In this document: in pieces, positions 56,883 to 64,000 of the stretch
Numbering within the stretch: position 1 is the stretch's first letter
How the letters are laid out: every line of letters starts with the position of its first letter
DNA from: Brachypterus glaber
Taxonomy: Eukaryota; Arthropoda; Insecta; Coleoptera; Kateretidae
DNA length: 64,000 nucleotides
NCBI GenBank assembly: GCA_958510825.1
Contig: OY294048.1
Coordinates: 35,305,026 to 35,369,025, forward strand
Reading direction: 5' to 3'
The notes under the pieces: model-generated
Seen by the model: the letters and a program-made list of their open reading frames with translations, nothing else
The model's database searches: none
What the model was told of the DNA's origin: nothing
Made by a program: the position numbers and the translations under genes

Positions 56883-57154
56883 TCAATCGGCCGGCGTGTC
56901 GTTCGCAATGGCGGGCGGATCGAACTTCCTCGTATCGGGATTGAAGCGCGGGTGCTTAAATTTGCAATGGGTGCGTAGATTGTCGCTACGTGTGTAGGTG
57001 GCTCTGCACAGCGGACACTCAAACCTGCCTGGAAAGTGCACGTGATAGTGGTTCCGAATGTGTGTGACTATTTTCCCACACAACTTGCACCGGTGCAGGT
57101 TGCAGCCACCTGGCAGCTTGTCGAACGTTAATCGCATGTGCCAGGTTTTTGAAC
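56883..57154 (-). CDS. fru: fruitless-type alternative terminal exon, two C2H2 zinc fingers (THIRNHYHVHFPGRF type)
   Basis: A strong acceptor (CTGTTTTCGTTTGCAG) precedes base 57154. The exon starts with GT completing a codon, then encodes 89 residues and TGA. Linker residues (SKTWHMRLTFDKLPGGCNLH) lead into finger 1 (CKLCGKIVTHIRNHYHVH) and finger 2 (CPLCRATYTRSDNLRTHCKFKH), joined by FPGRFE. A longer tail rich in D, P and N follows. All eight zinc ligands are intact. The exon is markedly less AT-rich than its surroundings, as expected under coding constraint. It is the first of the three in transcription order. I recall this finger sequence as strongly conserved among insect Fruitless proteins, making it the best anchor for the gene name. 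The upstream BTB exons are outside the window. Confidence 0.9.
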
Positions 57155-57279
57155 CTGCAAACGAAAACAGTATTTTAACGGAACGTTATATGAACAAAAG
57201 AAATGATTAATAATATAAAATATATACAGTGTGTATAGCCTAAGCCTATAGCTGCAGCATTCAATTATTTATGGACCAA

Positions 57280-58148
57280 TACACAGTGTATTTGAAATAG
57301 GGTCCGAAATTTTAAGGGGTGATTTTACATCAGAAAATATGACAAAAAGGTATCATAAACATATGTCTAAAAATGCGTCGTAAGGGAGCAATATTTAATA
57401 ACTCAGGAACCCTTTGAGATATAGCAACGAGGTTTTGCACGTAAACTAATCTTAATAAAGCCCAACTTCGTATGTTATTTGCATGTACTTATTTTAACCA
57501 GGGGTGTGCAAAAGAAACGGGTTTTTATCAGTTTTTTGTCCCAAAGTTTTTTTGGTATAACTTTTTTGTAATTTTATTTTTGGAATATTATTCCTTAGAT
57601 CAAAATACATAAAACAGGTACTCAGTCTTCGAGAAAAAAACATTTAAAGGTAAAATTTCATGGTGCGAGGACGAAAAATTAAATATTAATATTTTGGTTT
57701 TCAACCTTTTAGTATTTAATTTTTCGTCCTCGAACCGTGAAATTTCACCTACACATTATTGTTTCTCAAACCAAACAAGAGTACCTTTTTTATGTATTTT
57801 GACCTGAGGAATTATATTCCAAAAATAAAATTACAAAAAAGTTAAACAGAAAAAAGTTTGAGACAAAAAACCGATAAGGCTCCTGGGTTCGCACACCCCT
57901 GGTAAAATAAGTACATGAAAATAACACGCGAAGATGGGCCTTATTAAGATTAAAAGAAAAACCTTGTTGCTATATCTCAAAGGGTTCCTGAGTTATAAAA
58001 TAAAAACCAACTTTTTTTAGCCACTTTCAGAGGCTTAGCTCCCGTACGACGCATTTTTAAACATGTTTATACCAACTTTTTGTCATATTTTATGATGTAG
58101 AATCATTCCTTAAAATTTCGGACCCTATTTCAAATACACCGGGTATAC
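57280..58148. mobile_element. 870-bp fold-back element upstream of the 57 kb exon
   Basis: Arms of about 380 bp mirror each other: TGTATTTGAAATAGGGTCCG, TCATATTTTCTGATG-type, AATGCGTCGTAAGGGAGC, ATAGCAACGAGGTTTT, AAATTAAATATTAATATTTT and their complements. It ends ACACCGGGTATAC. The central part is an extended stem around TTAAATATT. It lies about 130 bases upstream of the fru-type exon. Confidence 0.8.
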
Positions 58149-58755
58149 TAGTTCAATGGCGACCATATAAAAAATTCACCAGAAATTACTAGATTACAGT
58201 ACTGGCAGACGTACTCCGTGTACCCTACAGTACCAGTCATATGTGCAATTGCGAAGATTAATAGAATTCTATAGTGCACCGAGTGCGCCTGCTATTTGTT
58301 TCATCTCGTAAAATTTTGGTAAACTTTTAGATACGGCCGCCGTTGAATTCGTATATTTCGATGCTTATTTGTTACAATCATATTTTAACATATTTTCTTG
58401 ATTTCTGCATATCTTTAAACAATTTTGAATCAGTATCAATATTATTGATATTTCCGTTTCCCAGATAATGACTATTTATTACAGTAAATTTTTAAAAATT
58501 AACATTTTTGTATTTATTTTATTATTTAAAAAAATTAAAATATTTCCACAAAACTAAGTACTAAATCCTTTAAATGATATAAAGAACTGTAGACTAAATT
58601 GTTCCTTTTTAATCTTTGTCTACAACACCAAAAATATCTAGGTACATAGCTATGATTTAAAAGAAAAGGATTTTAGTATTTTAAAGTTTTTTTTATACCA
58701 TATTTGAATTTCATATTTATTTTGGTGATAAAGTATTTTAAATGATTTACTAAAT

Positions 58756-59086
58756 ATAGCTTTTTGATTTTTGGGGAATAGGGCTTTGGATCTGACTAAA
58801 ATTATTATCTAATTTTGCTGTGACTAACAGTAAACACTCACATGACAATGACTAATCTTTGGCTTTAATTCTCTGTAAGTTCTTCTCTGTATTTTATTAT
58901 TATTTATTTTAAGGTTAAGTTAAATGTTTAAACAATTGTATTTTTTTTATACTTATATATACTTTTTTATTTCCAATAAAGGTTCGAAAACGACGAAAAT
59001 CCATCGTCGAAACGTCACAGCAAAATTAGATAACAATTTTAGTCAGATCCAAAGCCCTATTCCCCAAAAATCAAAAAGCTAAATTA
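58756..59086. mobile_element. fold-back element with TAGCTTTTTGATTTTTGGGG ends
   Basis: The left arm (through GGCTTTGGATCTGACTAAAAT and CTAATTTTGCTGTGAC) is mirrored at 59011-59086. The right arm is preceded by a stem-loop, CGACG-AAAATCCAT-CGTCG, followed by AAACGTC, a further relic of the hammerhead-like pattern without a recognisable CTGAAGA. Confidence 0.7.
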
Positions 59087-59270
59087 TACAAATCCGGCAA
59101 AAACTTTCAATTTGATTTACTAAATAAATATACATAAAATGTAAATTTGTCATTTGGTCGGTGATACTGCAATACGCTATTTGCGAAAAATCTATTAGAA
59201 AACTGGATAGGTAGATTGTGTAGGTCAGGTAGGAGACCTTAACAGTTCTACGATGGTGAGACAACAGAGC

Positions 59271-59509
59271 TATACTCGTGTCAATCTGAGAATGCGACTC
59301 TGACGTCACAGTGCGAGAATTAAAAAGCACTGTGTATTGTAACTGAAATTTATTTATTAAGACTTAATACATAATTATTATATAGAAAATGTATATAAAC
59401 AAAAATCATTTATTACATCTTAAGAAATAAATTTCAATTACCCTACAGAGTGGTATTTAGTTTACGCGCTGTGACGTCAGAGTCGCATTCTCAGATTGAC
59501 ACGAGTATA
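59271..59509. mobile_element. 239-bp MITE, copy 2 (TATACTCGTG ends)
   Basis: Nearly the same sequence as 49382-49618 in the same orientation, with intact ends TATACTCGTGTCAATCTGAG and a right end finishing GACACGAGTATA. The two copies bracket the 57 kb exon. Confidence 0.85.
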
Positions 59510-59699
59510 CCTACAAACCCTACCCAGCCTATCAATTTCGCTTAGAACGTATTATCAGTGATAATTTATCACCAATAATTTCTACTGCATTCACTAGGAA
59601 TTATAGTCGGAAAGCTTCTGACCATTTTCATTAAGTTATTTTTTCCCGACTGTATTTTATAAATGTCTTACAGAACATTCAAGTTAAGCTATTTCCAAA

Positions 59700-60108
59700 T
59701 TCTAGGTTCTGTATCCGGTTCCTCTGAACGCTAGAAGCTCTAAAAGATGTTAAAATGAGGTACCCCAAAAATCTATTTTTAACTTGCCGAGTCATAACTA
59801 TACATTAAATTTATAACATTCAGGTTAAGTTATTTCCATAGTTATACAAAATAACTCTGCGACCAAGGAGTAACAGTAATAGTTTTTAAAAAGTGTCTTT
59901 GACACATGTTTAATTTTTAAAGAAAGTAGAAACCGAATTTTTCTTTTTTTATTTACTCAAAACTTAATTTTGTAACTAACCTGACGATAGCCTAATCTAA
60001 ATGTAATGTGTTTGACTCGGTAAGTTAAAAGTAGGTTTTTACGGTACCTCAGTTTGCCACCTTTTTGGGGCTTTTAGCACCCAAAGGAACTGGCTTCAGT
60101 GCCTGACA
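59700..60108. mobile_element. fold-back element with GAACGCTAGAAGC-type arms
   Basis: The left arm (TTCTGTATCCGGTTCC, GAGGTACCCC, ACTTGCCGAGTCA) is mirrored at 60009-60100 (TGACTCGGTAAGTT, ACGGTACCTC, TTTAGCACCCAAAGGAAC). A single arm of the same kind is found at 27419-27515. Confidence 0.6.
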
Positions 60109-60620
60109 AGTTGTAAGTAGCCTAATTACAATGTGTTTTAAAACATATACAATTTTAGTCGGATCAAAATAACTTAACGAAGCAGTTCACTAGTTCAGCA
60201 TCTTCAAAGGAAACAAAAACCAACAATAATGTTGCAAATATGCACGAATTAAAAAATATGTTAGACATAATTGTGCCAAATTATATAAATTCGGTCCATA
60301 AATAACTAAATGCGACAGTAACAAAGTCATAGGTTGGACACACGGCATTTACTAATGGTATTTTTGCAGGTAACTAAAATATAATCAGTGACATGTTATT
60401 TGCATTAGCGATTATCTGACTAGTTTCAACTAAAAAAAATTAAAAACTTAAAAGGCACATGCGAACGGATGCAGTGCAAGAGCAAACAAAAAGAAAAGAT
60501 CCTTGCAATTTTTGTATAGTTGGTTTATTTCGTTAAATTACAAATTATAAACTATAATATAAAATATACAGGGTTATTAGGGTGGTTCAAAACAAAAAAG
60601 TTGGACTTTTTTGCTGCTTA

Positions 60621-60838
60621 GGGAACGTTCAAGTATTACGTAACGCAAAATGTACCAAAATTCATACTCTTCATACCTCGGTTCTCGCGTTATTGAAGGC
60701 TGAAGAGATGTCATATGTCCCTAATAGGGGGTAGCCAAAATATGAAATCTCTATAATCTATAATAACGCGAGAACCGGGGTATAAAGTGTATGAATTTTG
60801 GTACAATTTGCGTTACGTAATACTTGAATTTAAATAAT
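60621..60838. mobile_element. fold-back MITE, copy 1 (GGGAACGTTCAAGTATTACG ends)
   Basis: GGGAACGTTCAAGTATTACG at the left is mirrored by CGTTACGTAATACTTGAA at the right; further pairs include TACCTCGGTTCTCGCGTTATT and its complement. The small loop has CCCTAATAGGGGG. Confidence 0.8.
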
Positions 60839-61240
60839 ATATTTTCATAATTTAATAAGACTAGGGGGCGGAGAGGACAAAAGTTTAAATAGAAAAGGGG
60901 GTTGCGTGATGCATAATTTGAAAGGTATTTAAATTGACTATACAGCGTTGTATTTATTTTTCGATGTCCTTAAACCTGAAACAGTATCTTTAGCTTTTAA
61001 AATTTGTATTCGAATGATGGACCTCCCTTAATGACTCCGAAACTAATCAAAATATCAAAGTCTATAAAATAGGAAAAAATCTGCATATTTGTATATTATA
61101 AAGTCCAATATCCCACATAGCAACCCCCGAGGCAACAAAAGGATATTAAATATGCTTTATTTTGGTAATAATTAAATAAATTTCTTTACCCCTTCCTACC
61201 CTAGATTAATTTTAGTAAAAAATAAACCTTCCCTCAAGTA

Positions 61241-61268
61241 AGGGAACGTTCAAGTATTACGTAACGCT
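61241..61268. repeat. lone end of the GGGAACGTTCAAGTATTACG MITE
   Basis: A copy of the terminal sequence (AAGGGAACGTTCAAGTATT then ACGTAACGC) without the rest of the element. Confidence 0.6.
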
Positions 61269-61742
61269 AAATTTGGTAAGTTAGGTGGTTTATTAAACAA
61301 TGTTTAATCGCCAAAAATGTACATTAATGTATAACTCCTTGGCCAAAATTGCAAAAAACGTTTAAATTGACAAAAATTCCAAAACAAAGCCCTAACACCT
61401 TGATGAGAAATACCCAAGTTCACAGAGACCTCCAATGCCATCATTAAAGTCAGAAATAACCCCTTTCAATTAAGATTTCATAAGAAATCTCATCATAACA
61501 ATTTTTCTTGATTACGACCACCCAACTCCCATTATCACAAACTTTCTAGATTACGATTACGCGGTCCCACTACTCACAAAAATCTCGATATTTTATCAAC
61601 CAGTAAATCTGGTGCCCCCACCACACTATTAATTTCCCACTTTTCGGTAGATAAGTAAAAGGTTTAAACCTAACCACTAAATCTAGAATGTGTGTGATAA
61701 TTTTCTGTAATTTTCTGTTATAATTCGCTGCTACGAACAATA

Positions 61743-61793
<51 letters not shown>
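61743..61793. repeat. (TGT)17 microsatellite
   Basis: A pure 51-base trinucleotide run directly next to the MITE at 61797. No exon is supported around it, so no polyglutamine-type tract is inferred. Confidence 0.9.
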
Positions 61794-61796
61794 AGT

Positions 61797-61997
61797 TACA
61801 GTATGCAGAACTTTCAATTAGATGAAGGCAATATAAGTGGCAACAGTGTTACAGCACTCGGAATGTCTCGCACGATACCGAGTGGACCCGTCCCACCCCG
61901 CCTTGCTGATGAGCCCGCCCGCGCGAGAGCACCCAAGTGCTATAACGCTGTTGCCACTTATATTGTCTGGGTCTAATTGAGAGTTTTGCATACTGTA
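61797..61997. mobile_element. 201-bp MITE with TACAGTATGCA ends and GC-rich loop
   Basis: The left arm (TACAGTATGCAGAACTTTCAA, GGCAATATAAGTGGCAACAG, GTTACAGCACTCGG) is mirrored at the right (CAAGTGCTATAACGCTGTTG, CCACTTATATTGTC, TTGCATACTGTA). The about 65-base loop is unusually GC-rich. Confidence 0.8.
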
Positions 61998-62000
61998 TGT

Positions 62001-62176
62001 ACTGTTCGAACACATAACCTTGTCTAGTGCGGCATCGGGAGCGAAAAGAAATGCGCTGCCTCTCATTGGTTTTCTGTGGCCTCTCCTCTTAATACACATC
62101 ATTTATTGGCGACATAGCGCGACGTTGCCAATATAAATATTCCTTAAACTGGCCAAGGTTACGTGGTCGGACAGTA
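62001..62176 (-). mobile_element. 176-bp MITE, copy 2 (ACTGTCCGACCACATAACC ends)
   Basis: Reverse-oriented relative of 49658-49829, sharing the ends and the GGCGACATAGCGCGACGTTG block. It directly adjoins the MITE at 61797-61997. Confidence 0.75.
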
Positions 62177-62754
62177 TGTCTGTAAAGACTTTTAGTTGGT
62201 AAAAGTCAGTCATTATTTCTTGAGTATAAATAAAAAGAAAATAAATTAGGTTTTGCCAAAGTTCATATAAATCAGATAGATTTTCTAGATCGGTAGGCTA
62301 CCAGCGGTAACCAAGGATTGTAATCAAATTATGCGCAAATGCAAATTACATATGTCACTAAATTATTTTAAATTGGGTTACCCGCAAAAATATATTCATT
62401 GTGTTAATGTAAATTGATTAATTTGTGTGTTGACAGCTATAGTGTGACAGTGCACCCCAGATCAAGTCATACTATTACATTACCAAATACTACAACTTTC
62501 TTTCACTCATACACTTACTCTATACACGGTGCGCTTGATGCATGTTTTCCGTTATCCATTTTTTTCTTTCGTAAAAAAAGTCGTACGGATTATTATAGAA
62601 CCAACATAAAAAATATATTAGCACATTTTTGGGAAAACCAATTTCATCTGTTTTAATAAAAAATACGAGATATTAAAAATAGATTTGACAGCTAATTTTA
62701 CGTCAAAAATTTTAAAAAATATGTTATCCTTTCATACACAAAAAAATAAGGGGT

Positions 62755-63000
62755 GGACTTAGGGAACGTTCAAGTATTACGTAACGCAAAATATACCAAA
62801 ATTCATACACTTCATACCTCGGTTCTCGCGTTATTCAAGGCTGTAGAGATTTCATATTTTGGCTACCCCCTCTAACACATCCCCTATTAGGGGGGGTAGC
62901 CAAAATATGAAATCTCTATAATCTATAATAACGCGAGAACTGGGGTATAAAGTGTATGAATTTTGATACAATTTGCGTTACGTAATACTTGTTCGTCCAC
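62755..63000. mobile_element. fold-back MITE, copy 2 (GGGAACGTTCAAGTATTACG ends)
   Basis: Arms as in the 60621-60838 copy, but with a longer stem through TTTGGCTACCCCC / GGGGGTAGCCAAA around ACACATCCCCTA. Flanking GTGGAC and GTCCAC extend the inverted repeat by six bases. Confidence 0.8.
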
Positions 63001-64000
63001 TTAAAGTTATTACTTGTACATAATCACAGAAAAAAAATCATGTCTATGAGAAATATCCCATTGGAAATTAATTTGACAAAAAGTTTAAACTTATTTTTTT
63101 AATGTCTCGTATTTTTTTAAAAATCGTTTTTTTTTTTCAAAAAACTACTGATAGATTTTTTATTTACGAAACATTTCTTTAAAAAAAAATGGTTCCCATA
63201 CAACGCAATTACTATCCATTCATACATAAACAGTAAGAAACTAAAACAACAGTTTAAATTTTGTGATTAGTCGATGTAAAATAAAAAGTAAACCGAATTG
63301 CGCTTTATTGTTTTGACGAAAACAAACTTTAAAAAGGTTTCTTTAAATGTATAGATTACCTAGAAAACTGATAAAAAAATCGTTTCAGTTTACAAAAAAT
63401 ATATTTTGACAATTTTAAGCAACCAAAAACCTGCAGTCCTGAAACTCAATAGACACCGCGGACAACAAGATTTAAACTTATTTCATACAATCTGTTATTG
63501 TAGTATTTGGTACTGTAAAAGGTAAGGAAGCTGCCGAGCCATTTTTAGTAATTATTCTGATTATTTGCGGAAAAAATTGAAAATTTTACTACATGCAATG
63601 TGAAGAAAATAAACTGTTTTAGAAGAAAAATAAAGTAGGAAAAAAAACAGCCCTGCACCAATTCATATATTATTTTTGTTTTATTAGTTCATTATTTATA
63701 TACAAACCTATTATTATATTATATACAAACAGTAAATTTATATATGGCCATCATGTAGTTAAGAAAAATTAATTTATGGTTGATTTAACATCCAGAAGAT
63801 TAAATTTTTAGCTTGAAGAAAATAGAAAGTCAGAGCTCTGAACTGTTTTATTTTAGTGAAAGGAACAAAACGTAAAAATGGACAATGTCATGTTCACTTT
63901 CAAAATACCTTCATATTATAAAGCATACGATTTTTTTCACGCGCCTCATAATCAAAGCCAAAAAAAAATAGTAGAAAATAGTACTTTTCCGAGACCATTT
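63001..64000. other. gene-less AT-rich stretch
   Basis: No exon, ordered repeat or hairpin of note. It is presumably fru intron, since the shared upstream exons must lie beyond the window. Confidence 0.45.

Noticed and set aside
61900..61935. CTGATGAG in the loop of the 61797-61997 MITE as another hammerhead core
   Set aside because: The following sequence gives GAGAG instead of GAAA, and no helix I or III can be drawn.

Overview
The window looks like an AT-rich insect nuclear genome, perhaps a beetle or another species with large introns; the lineage is a guess. Almost all of it is intron or intergenic DNA packed with repeats. I can defend only four coding exons. No bacterial-type genes, tRNA, rRNA or CRISPR array were seen.

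Genes. At the left, on the + strand, is the last coding exon of an RNF181-like RING-H2 E3 ubiquitin ligase (6453-6587). On the - strand are three widely spaced exons (57154-56883, 34253-34036, 16617-16382). Each encodes a complete pair of C2H2 zinc fingers with the same spacing and then a stop codon. All three follow a good splice acceptor and begin with two bases that finish a codon, so each can be joined in frame to the same upstream donor. This is the layout of alternative 3' terminal exons of a BTB/zinc-finger gene, and the finger sequences match what I know of fruitless (fru). The shared BTB exons would lie beyond base 64000. The RNF181-like gene and fru converge.

Hidden RNA elements. 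Two short segments on the fru sense strand (34803-34847 and 30617-30659) satisfy every core position of a type I hammerhead self-cleaving ribozyme, including all three helices. The first lies about 550 nt upstream of the acceptor of the middle zinc-finger exon. Further degraded relatives of the same pattern lie at about 6.3, 31.8, 54.3 and 59.0 kb, several inside fold-back repeats. I regard this as the most interesting content of the window.

Repeats. There are more than 25 fold-back or terminal-inverted-repeat elements of 80 bp to 1.2 kb. Several families have two or three copies here, and several are nested. There are three decayed 3' fragments of Jockey/CR1-type non-LTR retrotransposons (17.4-18.8, 24.0-25.2 and 36.9-37.3 kb). 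Tandem or cluster repeats lie at 2.5-3.6, 4.0-5.2, 34.6-37.45, 37.9-38.8, 51.1-51.7 and 54.7-55.1 kb. Long stretches at 12.9-13.4, 19.05-20.9, 28.7-30.2, 40.5-42.3, 45.7-47.4 and 63-64 kb show no gene.

All boundaries were read by eye. Repeat ends may be off by several bases, and homology statements rest on recalled family knowledge rather than a search.
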